Shown here: one piece after another, positions 1-7,997 of the stretch
Layout of the letters: each line of letters opens with the position of its first letter
How positions within the stretch are numbered: the first letter of the stretch is position 1
Assembly (NCBI RefSeq): GCF_022429625.1
Contig: NZ_CP092483.1
Coordinates: forward strand, 2,418,001-2,482,000
DNA from: Devosia lacusdianchii
GTDB lineage: Bacteria > Pseudomonadota > Alphaproteobacteria > Rhizobiales > Devosiaceae
Direction: 5' to 3'
DNA: 64,000 nt
Program-made: the position numbers and the translations under genes
The notes under the pieces: generated by a model
What the model saw: only the letters and a program-made list of their open reading frames with translations
What the model was told of the DNA's origin: nothing
The model's database searches: none

Positions 1-80
1 TCGTCGCCAGCTTCCCGCACGGCGCGGCCGAGACCGATATCATGCTCGCGGCAACCGGCGAGAGCGAGGTGGCGACATGA
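1..80 (+). CDS. Sugar ABC transporter ATP-binding protein, C-terminal end only
   Basis: Only the last 25 codons are inside the window; the reading frame begins at base 3 and stops with TGA at 78-80. The visible residues include SFPHGAAETDIMLAATGE. Position and composition fit the variable tail of an RbsA-type sugar ATPase. Its stop overlaps the start of the next gene in an ATGA, so the two are translationally coupled. Assignment rests mostly on context (two CUT2 permeases and a periplasmic binding protein follow directly), because no Walker motifs are in view. Confidence 0.6.
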   Translation, partial: VASFPHGAAETDIMLAATGESEVAT

Positions 81-1060
81 CCGATGTCGGCCTCAATCCA
101 CCACGCTTCACCTTCCGTTTCGAACGCTGGGCCCCTGCTCTGCTGCTGGGCATCGCGCTGCTGATCTATATCGGGATCGCCATCGGCACCGGACAAACGC
201 AATATCTCACCTTCGACAATCTGATCTCGATCCTAGGGCGCTCGATCGCGTTGGGCATTACGGCGGTCGGGCAGACCTTCGCCATCCTCGTCGCCTCGAT
301 TGACCTGTCGGTGGCGAGCCTGATCTCGGCCTCCGCCGTGGTCACGTCGGTGGTGATGAATGGCAATCCGGCCATGATGCTGCCCGCGGTAGCAGCGGTG
401 CTGGCCCTGGGGCTCGTGGTCGGAATTATCAACGGCGTACTGATTGCACGGTTTGAGGTGAACCCACTGATCGCCACGCTGGGCATGAGCCTGATCATCC
501 AGGGGTGTCTCTCGGCTTTCGTCTCCAACTTCGCTGGGGCGGTGGCGCCGGAGTTCCAGATCTTCGCCTATGGCACGCTGGGCAGCATTCCCTTCAGCCT
601 GGTTTTCCTGCTGGCGCTGGCGGTCGCGGCTTGGTTCGTGCTGCGCTTTACGCGCTTCGGTTCGGATGTCTATTCCGTCGGCGGCAACAAGGATGCGGCG
701 CGGGTCGCGGGCATCAAAACCAGCCGCGTCATAATCGGTGCGCATGTGGTCTGCAGCCTCTGCGCTGCAGTCGCCGGGCTCTATCTGGCCAGCCGGCTGC
801 GCTCCGGCGCACCATGGATCGGCAGCGACGGCGTCTATGACCTTGAATCCATCGCGGTGGTCGTCATCGGCGGCACAATTCTGGCCGGCGGCCGGGGTGG
901 CATCTGGGGCACGCTGGCGGGCGTAATGATCTTCTCGCTCATCGACTCCAGCTTCAACCTGGCTGGCGTCGATGCCTTCGCCAAGCAGGTGCTGCGCGGC
1001 ATCATCATCGTTGTGGCCGTCGCCTTCTACACGGTGCGCTCCAGGAGGCTGGTCGCATGA
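77..1060 (+). CDS. CUT2 (RbsC-type) sugar ABC transporter permease
   Basis: A 327-residue inner-membrane protein with many hydrophobic segments, the usual length for the RbsC/AraH/XylH-like branch of BPD_transp_2. The loop GGNKDAARVAGIKTSRV near residue 205 and the stretch IGGTILAGGRGG near residue 265 are the conserved cytoplasmic-loop and C-terminal signatures of this family. It overlaps the preceding ATPase gene and the next permease gene by 4 bp each (ATGA junctions), so ATPase, two permeases and binding protein form one transcription unit. Two different permease subunits imply a heterodimeric channel. The sugar carried cannot be read from the sequence. Confidence 0.92.
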   Translation: MTDVGLNPPRFTFRFERWAPALLLGIALLIYIGIAIGTGQTQYLTFDNLISILGRSIALGITAVGQTFAILVASIDLSVASLISASAVVTSVVMNGNPAMMLPAVAAVLALGLVVGIINGVLIARFEVNPLIATLGMSLIIQGCLSAFVSNFAGAVAPEFQIFAYGTLGSIPFSLVFLLALAVAAWFVLRFTRFGSDVYSVGGNKDAARVAGIKTSRVIIGAHVVCSLCAAVAGLYLASRLRSGAPWIGSDGVYDLESIAVVVIGGTILAGGRGGIWGTLAGVMIFSLIDSSFNLAGVDAFAKQVLRGIIIVVAVAFYTVRSRRLVA

Positions 1061-2043
1061 CCGACAACACCTTGCCCCACGCCGAGCGCAAGAAGCGCCA
1101 GCTGCCGCAGATCAACCCGGTCTATTTCGTGCTGGCGGCGCTGATCGTCGCCATCATCCTGCAGAACCCGGCCTTCGTGGAGCCGCAGGGCTACATGAAC
1201 TTCGTCAAGCGGGCCGCGCCGCTGGCCATCCTGGCGGCGGGACAGCTCTACGTCATCGTCTCGGGCGGGTTCGACCTTTCCGTCGGCTCGGTGATCACTC
1301 TGGTGGTCGTCGGCTCGTCGATGCTACTCAACAACGACCCCAATGCCACCTGGTGGGTCATCGCGGTGATGTTCGGCATCGGCGCGGGCGTCGGACTGAT
1401 CAACGGCATGGTCGTCTGCTACCTCAAGGTGCCGTCGCTGATCGCCACGCTCGGTATGATGATCACGCTCAATGGCGTGGCCTTCATGTGGTCCGGCGGA
1501 TCGCCGCGCGGCTACCTGACGGATAGCTTCCGCTTCTTTGGACGCTTCAACTTCACCGACCTGCCAATCATCAAGATATTCCCGGTCGCGATCATCGTGC
1601 TGCTGGTGCTGGGCTTTGCGCTCTACTGGCTCATGCACCGCACCAATCTGGGCCGGATGATCCACGCCATCGGCGACAATCCGCGCGCCGCGAACCTCGC
1701 TGGCGTCCCGGTCAACCGGGTCCGCATCATCGCTTTTATCGTGTCATCGCTGAGCGCTGTGGCGACCGGCATCATGCTGGGCGGTTTCGCCGGCGTCTCG
1801 ACCGATGTCGGCACGGGCTACGAGCTGCAGGCCATCACGGCCGCCGTGCTGGGCGGGGCGCAATTGCTCGGCGGGCGCGGCTCGGTACCGGCGACGATTG
1901 CCGGTGCACTGACGCTGACGGCCATTTTCACTCTGCTCAATTTCCTGGGGCTGCCACAGCCGGTGCGCCAGGTCGTGCAGGGACTCATTCTCATCGCCGC
2001 CGTGGCCATCGCCATGTACCGGCGCAAGCATACCGGGCGGTAA
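1057..2043 (+). CDS. CUT2 (RbsC-type) sugar ABC transporter permease, second subunit
   Basis: A 328-residue polytopic membrane protein, a paralogue of the upstream permease. It carries the family loop IGDNPRAANLAGVPVNRV around residue 205 and GGAQLLGGRGS around residue 265. Its ATG lies inside the previous gene's stop (ATGA). It should form the second half of the membrane channel of the same importer. An 82-bp gap separates it from the binding-protein gene, longer than the other junctions in this operon. Confidence 0.92.
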   Translation: MTDNTLPHAERKKRQLPQINPVYFVLAALIVAIILQNPAFVEPQGYMNFVKRAAPLAILAAGQLYVIVSGGFDLSVGSVITLVVVGSSMLLNNDPNATWWVIAVMFGIGAGVGLINGMVVCYLKVPSLIATLGMMITLNGVAFMWSGGSPRGYLTDSFRFFGRFNFTDLPIIKIFPVAIIVLLVLGFALYWLMHRTNLGRMIHAIGDNPRAANLAGVPVNRVRIIAFIVSSLSAVATGIMLGGFAGVSTDVGTGYELQAITAAVLGGAQLLGGRGSVPATIAGALTLTAIFTLLNFLGLPQPVRQVVQGLILIAAVAIAMYRRKHTGR

Positions 2044-2125
2044 CGCACGTGACCAAACTCGCCCGAGAACCGGAAAAGCCGACCGTGCGAAGGACTAAGC
2101 AGCAACCCAATGGGAGAGGAAGACT

Positions 2126-3256
2126 ATGAAGAAGATTTTGGCTTTGGCGATCGCCGCCGGGCTGGCCTTCGGCAGCAGCGCCTTTGCGCAGGCTCCGAAT
2201 TTTGACGACCCGGAACAGTTCGCCCTGCAGCAGGCGCAGCTCGCCGCTACGCCGCAGGGACCGGCGGACATGCCATGGGAGCAGTACCTCATCGATAGCC
2301 TTAAGGACACGGCCGCTATGAAGAAGGACGGTCCCTACACCGTCTGCTTCTCCAATGCCGGCGTGAACAATCCCTGGCGCGTGGTCGGCTTCACCGACAT
2401 GACCGAGGAAGTGAAGCTCCACGCCGATATCGCCGAATTCATCCACGTGGATGCCGAAGGCTCGGACGACAAGCAGATCGCCGACATCGACGACCTGCTC
2501 GCCGGTGGCAAATGCTCGATCCTGATCGTATCGCCCAACACCACCGCCGCGCTCACCCCGGCCGTCGAGAAGGCCTGTGCCACCCTGCCGGTCATCGTCT
2601 TCGACCGCGGCGTCAATACCGACTGCCCGGTGACCTTCGTTCACCCGGTGGGTGGCTACGGCTTCGGCATCCAGGGTGCTGAATTCATCGCCGCTAATGT
2701 CGAAGCCGGCGGCAATGTGCTGATGCTGCGTATCCTGCCCGGCGTCGACGTGCTGGAGACCCGCTATTCGGGGGGCAAGCGCATCCTGGAGGAAGCCGGA
2801 CTGAACATCGTTGGCGCTGAATTCACCGATGGCGACAACGCCAAGACCAAGTCGATCGTGGAAGACTATCTGGCCCGCGGCACCATCGACGCCGTGTGGA
2901 TGGATGCCGGCGCCACTGCCGTCGCCGCCATCGAAGCCTTCCAGGACGGTGGTTATGACATTCCGGTGTTTGTCGGCGAGGACCAGCAGGACTTCCTGCA
3001 AACCTGGCAGGCCAACGGCATGACCGCCATTGCCCCCACCTACCCAACCTATCAGTGGCGCACGGCAATCATCGCCGCCATGCGCGTGCTCAAGGGCGAA
3101 GCCGTGCCCGGCCCGGAATGGGTTCTGCCCCAGCCTGCCATCACCATGGAAAACCTCGACCAGTTCGTGAACGCCAAGATGCCTCCGCTGCACTACGCCA
3201 TGTGTGGCTGCGAAAACATGGCCGGCTATCCCGAAGCCTGGGGTGGCGTGAAGTAA
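2126..3256 (+). CDS. Periplasmic sugar-binding protein of a CUT2 ABC transporter
   Basis: A 376-residue protein with a clear Sec signal peptide (MKKILALAIAAGLAFGSSAFA, cleavage after SAFA), then a type I periplasmic-binding fold of the RbsB/Peripla_BP_4 class. A purine-rich GGGAGAGGAAG sits just before the ATG. The domain starts near YTVCFSNAGVNNPWR (residue 72) and carries the DNAKTKSIVEDYL motif typical of RbsB relatives. There are several cysteines, including CGC near the C-terminus. It is last in the operon and is followed by an intrinsic terminator. Ligand unknown. Confidence 0.92.
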   Translation: MKKILALAIAAGLAFGSSAFAQAPNFDDPEQFALQQAQLAATPQGPADMPWEQYLIDSLKDTAAMKKDGPYTVCFSNAGVNNPWRVVGFTDMTEEVKLHADIAEFIHVDAEGSDDKQIADIDDLLAGGKCSILIVSPNTTAALTPAVEKACATLPVIVFDRGVNTDCPVTFVHPVGGYGFGIQGAEFIAANVEAGGNVLMLRILPGVDVLETRYSGGKRILEEAGLNIVGAEFTDGDNAKTKSIVEDYLARGTIDAVWMDAGATAVAAIEAFQDGGYDIPVFVGEDQQDFLQTWQANGMTAIAPTYPTYQWRTAIIAAMRVLKGEAVPGPEWVLPQPAITMENLDQFVNAKMPPLHYAMCGCENMAGYPEAWGGVK

Positions 3257-3287
3257 GTTCAACCCGACCTACCAACGGTCAAACCTT

Positions 3288-3314
3288 GGGCGCTCTTCGG
3301 AGCGCCCTCTTTTT
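3288..3314 (+). terminator. Intrinsic terminator of the first sugar-transport operon
   Basis: A perfect 8-bp stem (GGGCGCTC / GAGCGCCC) closed by a TTCG tetraloop and followed by TCTTTTT. It lies 31 bp after the binding-protein stop codon and should end the operon transcript. Confidence 0.9.
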
Positions 3315-3424
3315 GCTGTGCGGCAAACTGGGCGATCATCGACCTGTGCGTGGCCTTGAGCCAGGCCAAATGGAGACATTTTGCCTGCCCACCGGTTTTT
3401 TGCGGGGCTTTGCCGGAAGGGGTG

Positions 3425-3453
3425 TTGACACACTGTCATCAGACCACCATAAA
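3425..3453 (+). promoter_or_regulatory. Sigma-70-type promoter for tRNA-Tyr
   Basis: Consensus -35 TTGACA (3425-3430), a 17-bp spacer and -10 CATAAA (3448-3453). The mature tRNA-Tyr begins about 57 bp downstream and no coding sequence intervenes. The remainder of the 3315-3509 gap holds nothing else I can support. Confidence 0.7.
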
Positions 3454-3509
3454 CCGCCCGGACGACGCGCCTCGGCGCTTCGTTTTCCTACCCAAGCGAC
3501 GTTGTCAGT

Positions 3510-3594
3510 GGAGGGGTGGGAGAGTGGTTAAATCCATCAGACTGTAAATCTGACCGCTTAGCGTACACTGGTTCGAATCCAGTCCCCTCCACCA
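3510..3594 (+). tRNA. tRNA-Tyr (anticodon GUA)
   Basis: An 85-nt class II tRNA with a long variable arm. The acceptor stem GGAGGGG pairs with CCCCTCC, the anticodon loop is CTGTAAA with GTA at positions 34-36, the T arm is GGTTCGAATCC, and the 3' CCA is encoded. Class II structure plus GTA anticodon identifies bacterial tRNA-Tyr. A strong promoter lies upstream. Confidence 0.97.
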
Positions 3595-3805
3595 ACGACC
3601 TTCCCCCAAAATTGTGAGCCTGCCGATAGGACCGGACGCCAGGCGCACCGGGCGTTTCGCCATGTGCGTAGCCCATGACATTGCCGACATGACGGCGATG
3701 TCATGAAGTTCATGAACCAATTGTCACGCAATTACCGTGAGTTAACTGGCATCCGCCGGTCGGCGTCCCCATATGTCGGCATGTCAACAACACGGAGTAT
3801 TTGAC

Positions 3806-3955
3806 ATGAAGAAACTTCTCGCGGCGCTCCTGGCCGCAACCATCACCTTCGCCGTGGCGGCCCCCAGCTTCGCCTACGAGATTCCGAATTGCACCTTCTC
3901 GGACAAGTCGCTGTGCAAGACGGAATCCAGCAGCATGGACAGCGGCAACGACTAA
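3806..3955 (+). CDS. Small exported peptide, unknown function
   Basis: A 49-residue ORF. Residues 1-23 form a textbook Sec signal peptide (MKKLLAALLAA..., cleavage after PSFA), leaving a mature peptide of about 26 residues, YEIPNC...SGND. Two cysteines (C29 and C37) could form a disulfide in the periplasm. I chose ATG 3806 rather than the in-frame ATG at 3773 because the signal peptide begins there and CGGAG lies just upstream. It matches no family I know. The 211 bp between tRNA-Tyr and this gene holds no other feature I can support. Confidence 0.6.
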   Translation: MKKLLAALLAATITFAVAAPSFAYEIPNCTFSDKSLCKTESSSMDSGND

Positions 3956-3968
3956 CCTCACCTTGATG

Positions 3969-3990
3969 GCGGCGCAGCACGCTGCGCCGC
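3969..3990 (+). terminator. GC-rich hairpin after the small peptide gene, possible terminator
   Basis: GCGGCGCAGC, a 2-nt centre, then GCTGCGCCGC: a perfect inverted repeat starting 14 bp after the stop codon. No T-run follows, so it may be a weak or factor-dependent terminator, or an mRNA-stabilising hairpin. Confidence 0.4.
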
Positions 3991-4045
3991 TCCAAGCTTC
4001 GTTTGCCTGCTTGCTGGTGTCGCGCAAAGGCGCTACGCCTGCCCC

Positions 4046-4801
4046 ATGAGCTTCAACAAATTCCCCCCCAAGCCGCGCTACAATCCCGATGACGGTCCGG
4101 TCTATCTTTACGGGCTGCACACGGTGCGCGCCGCGCTGGACAACAAGAACCGAATCAAGAAGGTTCTGTTGGCCACACCCAATGCCTTGATGCGTCTCAA
4201 GGAGACGGGCGAAATCGGCAAGGTCACCGTCAAGGAGGCCACGCCCAAGGAGCTCGACCGCCTGCTCGGCGACGACGCCGTGCACCAGGGTGCCGCCCTT
4301 GAGGTCGATCCGGTCAGTCGTTTCGGGCTCGATGATATCAAGCCGCTCAAACTCGTCGTGGTGCTCGACCAGATCACCGACCCGCACAATGTGGGCGCCA
4401 TTCTGCGCACCGCCTGCGCCTTCGGCGCCGATGCCGTCATCACCACCGCTCGCCACTCGCCGCGCGAAACCGGCGTAATGGCCAAATCAGCCTCCGGCGC
4501 GCTTGATCTGGTGCCGATGATCGAGGTCCGCAATCTCGGCGACGCTCTCGAAAAGCTCAAGACTCGCGGCATGTTGGTGCTGGGTTTTGATTCGGAATCT
4601 GAGCATCAGCTCAAGCCGCGCTCCGGCGATCAACCGTTGGCCATCGTCATGGGCGCCGAGGGCAAGGGCCTGCGCCAGCGCACGCGCGAACTCTGCGACG
4701 AAATGGTCAAGCTCGACATGCCGGGCCCGATCAAGTCGCTCAATGTATCCAATGCCGCTGCCATCGCGCTGTTCGCGGCCACCGCAGGACGATCGTCATG
4801 A
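4046..4801 (+). CDS. rlmB: 23S rRNA (guanosine-2'-O)-methyltransferase RlmB (SpoU family)
   Basis: A 251-residue SPOUT methyltransferase. An N-terminal substrate-binding region (YLYGLHTVRAALDN near residue 21) precedes the catalytic domain with all three SpoU motifs: DQITDPHNVGAILRTA near residue 108, VMGAEGKGLR near residue 200 and SLNVSNAAAIALF near residue 232. RlmB 2'-O-methylates G2251 (E. coli numbering) in the 23S peptidyl-transferase loop using SAM. Length matches the family. The stop overlaps the next ATG (ATGA). TrmH-like paralogues are the alternative, but the N-terminal domain favours RlmB. Confidence 0.93.
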   Translation: MSFNKFPPKPRYNPDDGPVYLYGLHTVRAALDNKNRIKKVLLATPNALMRLKETGEIGKVTVKEATPKELDRLLGDDAVHQGAALEVDPVSRFGLDDIKPLKLVVVLDQITDPHNVGAILRTACAFGADAVITTARHSPRETGVMAKSASGALDLVPMIEVRNLGDALEKLKTRGMLVLGFDSESEHQLKPRSGDQPLAIVMGAEGKGLRQRTRELCDEMVKLDMPGPIKSLNVSNAAAIALFAATAGRSS

Positions 4802-5190
4802 GCCAGTTCGCACCCTTCGCAATGGCCCTGCGGCTATCGGGCGTAACCCTCAAGCAGCTCGAACTCGATGCGGCGCTGAAGCATCTCACCAGCCGCTACG
4901 AGGCTGAGGACGCCGAGGAGAGCTTCTACGCCCAGGTCGACATTCCGGTGAACAACCCGGTGCGGGCTCTGCTGGAGCTTGCGGAGCGCTCCGGCCCCGC
5001 CATCGCCGCGATGCTAGAGGATCGGCGCATCGGCAAGGCCGTACTGGACCTGGCCTTCGACTATCCTGATCACGGCGAAGCCATGTCGGCCCGCCTACCG
5101 GCACACGTCGCCGCAGCGATAGCTGGGCTAGGCATCGATATCGAGGTCTCGGTCTACCTCACCGACGTCGAAGAAGACGACGAAGACTGA
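4798..5190 (+). CDS. Conserved hypothetical protein coupled to rlmB
   Basis: A 130-residue soluble acidic protein ending in DVEEDDED. It overlaps rlmB by 4 bp, so it is probably translated from the same mRNA. No signal peptide, membrane segment or catalytic motif is visible, and I do not recognise the family. Context alone suggests an accessory or housekeeping role. Confidence 0.65.
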   Translation: MSQFAPFAMALRLSGVTLKQLELDAALKHLTSRYEAEDAEESFYAQVDIPVNNPVRALLELAERSGPAIAAMLEDRRIGKAVLDLAFDYPDHGEAMSARLPAHVAAAIAGLGIDIEVSVYLTDVEEDDED

Positions 5191-5236
5191 GGGCGCTGCT
5201 GCCTTTGTCGCGACCAGCGCGGGCAATGAGTGTCCG

Positions 5237-6259
5237 TCAGCCCACCGTGCCGCGCACGACAAGTCGGGTTTGCAGGGTTTCCTGAAGCGCGGGTGCGTTG
5301 GGCTCGTTGAGACGGCGGAGAATCAGGCGCACGAGGGCGCGCACCCGCTCCTCGAGATCAAACTTTACCGTCGTCAGGCTGTAGCTTTTCCAGTGCGACT
5401 GGGCGATGTCGTCGAAGCCGACCACCTTCACGTCCTCGGGCACGCGCAAGCCAAGTTCGTGGCGCAGGGCGTCAAGCACGCCAAAAGCGCCAACGTCGTT
5501 CGCCGCAAATATGGCATCAGCGCCACCACCGAGCCGAAACAGGTCCACCGTAGCGGCATAGGCCATGTCGTAGCTGAAGTCGCTGGTCGCAACGATAGGC
5601 GCGGGTAATCCGCGCTCGGCCATCACAGCCCGCAGCATCAGCTCGCGCGCCGTATTGGCACGTGACTTGCTGACGCCCGAAACATAAGCGATCCGGCGTG
5701 CGCCATATCCCTGCAGCAGGGCCACCGCCTGCTCCACGCCGGGGCGCTGCAGCACGTTGAGGCGGTCATGCAAGGGGCCGGTCTCCGCATCATCTACGGC
5801 GCCCGGATGGGGGTAATGCACATAGATCGGCACGGCCCGATCGAGGAAGCGCGCCAGGGTCGTCGGCTTGACGTTCTCGACGAAGGCAATAACCGAATCC
5901 GGATTGAAACCGCGCATATAGGCCAGCAGCTTCTCATCCATGCTGTAGTCGGTGCGGGTCTTGAACAGTAGCGTGGCAAAACCCTCGTTCTGCAGCGCCG
6001 TGGTCAGCGCGTCGATTTCCTGGCTTTCCCAGTGGCTGCAGACATCGGGAACGATCACGCCGACCAGATGCGAGCGGCCGCTGACCAGTGCCCGGGCCGC
6101 GCGGTCGGGGGTGTAGTTGAGCTCCTGGGCAACGCGCAAGATCAGCTCGCGCTTCTCCGGCTTGAGCGAGGTGTGGGGGTTGAAGGCGCGCGACACGGCA
6201 ACGCGCGAGACCTGGGCGCGCTGCGCCACCATCTCGGCGGTCGCCCGCCCGCGCATCAT
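5237..6259 (-). CDS. LacI-family transcriptional regulator
   Basis: About 340 residues. The N-terminal helix-turn-helix (EMVAQRAQVSRVAVSRAF) and hinge segment (ELNYTPDRAARAL) are classic LacI, followed by a periplasmic-binding-like sensor domain from about LVGVIVPDV. The gene is divergent from a CUT1 sugar-transport operon and is its likely repressor. The start is uncertain: adjacent ATGs at 6259 and 6256 follow GAGGGCGAGGGA, while a TTG at 6277 has AGGAGG four bases upstream. Two matching operators in the gap suggest it also controls its own gene. The effector is probably the transported sugar or a derivative. Confidence 0.92.
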   Translation of the reverse strand: MMRGRATAEMVAQRAQVSRVAVSRAFNPHTSLKPEKRELILRVAQELNYTPDRAARALVSGRSHLVGVIVPDVCSHWESQEIDALTTALQNEGFATLLFKTRTDYSMDEKLLAYMRGFNPDSVIAFVENVKPTTLARFLDRAVPIYVHYPHPGAVDDAETGPLHDRLNVLQRPGVEQAVALLQGYGARRIAYVSGVSKSRANTARELMLRAVMAERGLPAPIVATSDFSYDMAYAATVDLFRLGGGADAIFAANDVGAFGVLDALRHELGLRVPEDVKVVGFDDIAQSHWKSYSLTTVKFDLEERVRALVRLILRRLNEPNAPALQETLQTRLVVRGTVG

Positions 6260-6300
6260 TCCCTCGCCCTCGTCCAACGCCCCTCCTGTCACCGTCAAGG

Positions 6301-6314
6301 TGAAATCGTGTTCA
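6301..6314. promoter_or_regulatory. Predicted LacI operator O1, regulator-proximal
   Basis: TGAAATCGTGTTCA is an interrupted palindrome that matches O2 (6476-6489) at 13 of 14 positions. It lies 42 bp upstream of the lacI-type start, so it is suited to autoregulation. The LacI family is known to bind such 14-bp sites with a central CG. Confidence 0.6.
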
Positions 6315-6464
6315 ATTTCAGTGCCCCTCCGCCCACCGGCTGTCAAGCGGCATGCATGGGCGCAGTTCTATAATTCGGCCCAAAACGTCACAGGATCGTT
6401 GCATAGCCGTGCCTACTTGGCGAGTGCGGTCCGACTCTGGCCCGCCGTCGGCGAATTCTCCGCA

Positions 6465-6493
6465 TTGACGGAAAGTGAAAACGTGTTCATTCT
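6465..6493 (+). promoter_or_regulatory. Promoter of the CUT1 operon with operator O2 in its spacer
   Basis: A -35-like TTGACG (6465-6470), a 17-bp spacer and a -10-like CATTCT (6488-6493) drive the binding-protein gene that starts at 6573. The second operator copy, TGAAAACGTGTTCA (6476-6489), fills the spacer, so bound repressor would block RNA polymerase directly. The 313-bp gap 6260-6572 otherwise holds the ribosome site GGGAGGA (6558-6564). Confidence 0.6.
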
Positions 6494-6572
6494 TCACTGG
6501 CTGATCCCGTATGGGGCGGCCAAAAGCCGGCTACCGGAGAATTCGGAGCCATTACATGGGAGGAATTTTGCG

Positions 6573-7922
6573 ATGAGCAATCGTCTGCGCAGCCTTGCGC
6601 TCAGCTTGATCGGCGCCACAGCCTTTGTCGGCTCCGCCTTCGCTGTCGATCTCGACATCACCTGCCGCTGCGTCATCGGCGGCGTCAACAGCGGCACTGC
6701 CGAGTGGATCGAAAACAGCGTCATTCCGGCCTTCGAGGCCGCCAATCCTGACATCAACGTCAATCTCAACCAGTTCGGCGGCGAAGACGCCCAGCTGACC
6801 CAGCAGCTGGCGCTCGACTTTTCCACCGGCGCCGGCCCAGATGTCACCGCTTTTGACGGTTTTCTGATCCCGAGCTTCGTTGAAGGCGGGCTGCTCAAGC
6901 CGCTCAATGAAGTTGCCGGCGCCGAGGTCGATGACTGGTCGGGCTGGGCCGCTTTGTCGGACGGTTCGCGTGCGCTCATGCAGTACCAGGGCAAGTATTA
7001 CGGCATTCCGCTCGGCACCGACGTGCGCATGATCCACACCCGCAAGGACATCCTGGCCGAGGCCGGCATCGATGCCGACACCTGGCAGCCGACCTCGTGG
7101 GAAGATGTGCTCGACGCCGCCCGCGCGATCAAGAAGATCAAGCCCGATAGCTACCCCATCCAGCTCAATGCCGGCGTCGCCATGGGCGAAGCCACCACCA
7201 TGCAGGGCTACTGGCTGGCGTTGCTCGGCACAGGCGAAAGCGTGACCGACGAGAACGGCAAATACATCGTCTCCAGCCAGGGCATTCTCGACACCCTCAT
7301 CCTCTACAAGACCATCTATGTCGACGAGCAGCTCGGCGACCAGCGTGCCCAGCTTCTGGCCGATGGCCGCAATCGCTCCTTCGCCAACTTCCGTGACGGC
7401 GTGACTGCCCTGCTGTTCGAGGGTGATTATTTCTACCGCTCAGTCACCTCGGAAGGCGCTGAATTCGCTGTGGCCGACCGCGACAATGTCATGGGCTGGG
7501 CCAAGGTTCCCGCCAAGGAGCCAGGTGCCGGCATTCGCGGCCAGGACTTCGTGACCATTTCGGGTGGCACGGGCTTCGTTCTCAATCCGGCCACCGATAC
7601 CCCCAAGGAAGCCTGGGCCCTGCTCTCGTTCATGAACGAAGCCGAGATGCAGAACGCCTTCCAGGCCATCCAGCCGCGTATCACGGCCCGTACGGATATC
7701 GAGATCCCGAACAGCCCGTTCCTGACCGAAACCAGCCAGACGCTGCTGCCGCTCACCACGGCTCGCCCGAATGACGAGAACTACAATACCGTCTCGGCCG
7801 AAATCCAGCGGATGACTGAAGCCGTCGTATCCGGTGAGCTGTCGCCGGAAGAGGCCATGGCTCAGTACAAGGCTTCGGTTATCGGCATTGTCGGCGAAGA
7901 GAATACCGTCAGCCTGCTCTGA
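6573..7922 (+). CDS. CUT1 extracellular solute (sugar)-binding protein
   Basis: A 449-residue SBP_bac_1-type protein. The start at 6573 is set by GGGAGGA just upstream and by the Sec signal peptide MSNRLRSLALSLIGATAFVG...AFA. The frame is open further upstream to 6117, but that stretch is antisense to the regulator and is not protein-like. Mature features include FSTGAGPDVTAFDGF near residue 87 and PKEAWALLSFMNEAEMQNAF near the C-terminus, both characteristic of CUT1 binding proteins. It is first in an operon with two permeases and an ATPase. Ligand probably an oligosaccharide or modified sugar, not determinable here. Confidence 0.92.
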   Translation: MSNRLRSLALSLIGATAFVGSAFAVDLDITCRCVIGGVNSGTAEWIENSVIPAFEAANPDINVNLNQFGGEDAQLTQQLALDFSTGAGPDVTAFDGFLIPSFVEGGLLKPLNEVAGAEVDDWSGWAALSDGSRALMQYQGKYYGIPLGTDVRMIHTRKDILAEAGIDADTWQPTSWEDVLDAARAIKKIKPDSYPIQLNAGVAMGEATTMQGYWLALLGTGESVTDENGKYIVSSQGILDTLILYKTIYVDEQLGDQRAQLLADGRNRSFANFRDGVTALLFEGDYFYRSVTSEGAEFAVADRDNVMGWAKVPAKEPGAGIRGQDFVTISGGTGFVLNPATDTPKEAWALLSFMNEAEMQNAFQAIQPRITARTDIEIPNSPFLTETSQTLLPLTTARPNDENYNTVSAEIQRMTEAVVSGELSPEEAMAQYKASVIGIVGEENTVSLL

Positions 7923-7939
7923 CGTCCCGATCCTCCCCT

Positions 7940-7969
7940 GCGCCCGGCGTCCTTCGGGATGCCGGGCGC
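7940..7969 (+). other. Stable hairpin between binding-protein and permease genes
   Basis: GCGCCCGGCGTCC, a TTCG loop, then GGATGCCGGGCGC: a 13-bp stem with a single G-U pair, 17 bp after the binding-protein stop and 28 bp before the permease start. No T-run follows, so partial termination or protection of the upstream mRNA is more likely than full termination. Such hairpins commonly set high binding-protein and low permease output. Confidence 0.75.
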
Positions 7970-7997
7970 TGTGTTCTCGCCCGGCATTGAGGCCTTC

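Noticed and set aside
1991-3262. Long open frame on the minus strand across the first binding-protein gene
   Set aside because: It is antisense to a complete periplasmic binding protein with signal peptide and terminator and has no recognisable protein features. High GC keeps shadow frames open here.
6117-6572. N-terminal extension of the binding-protein frame
   Set aside because: It crosses both operators and the antisense regulator gene; the ribosome site and signal peptide fix the start at 6573.
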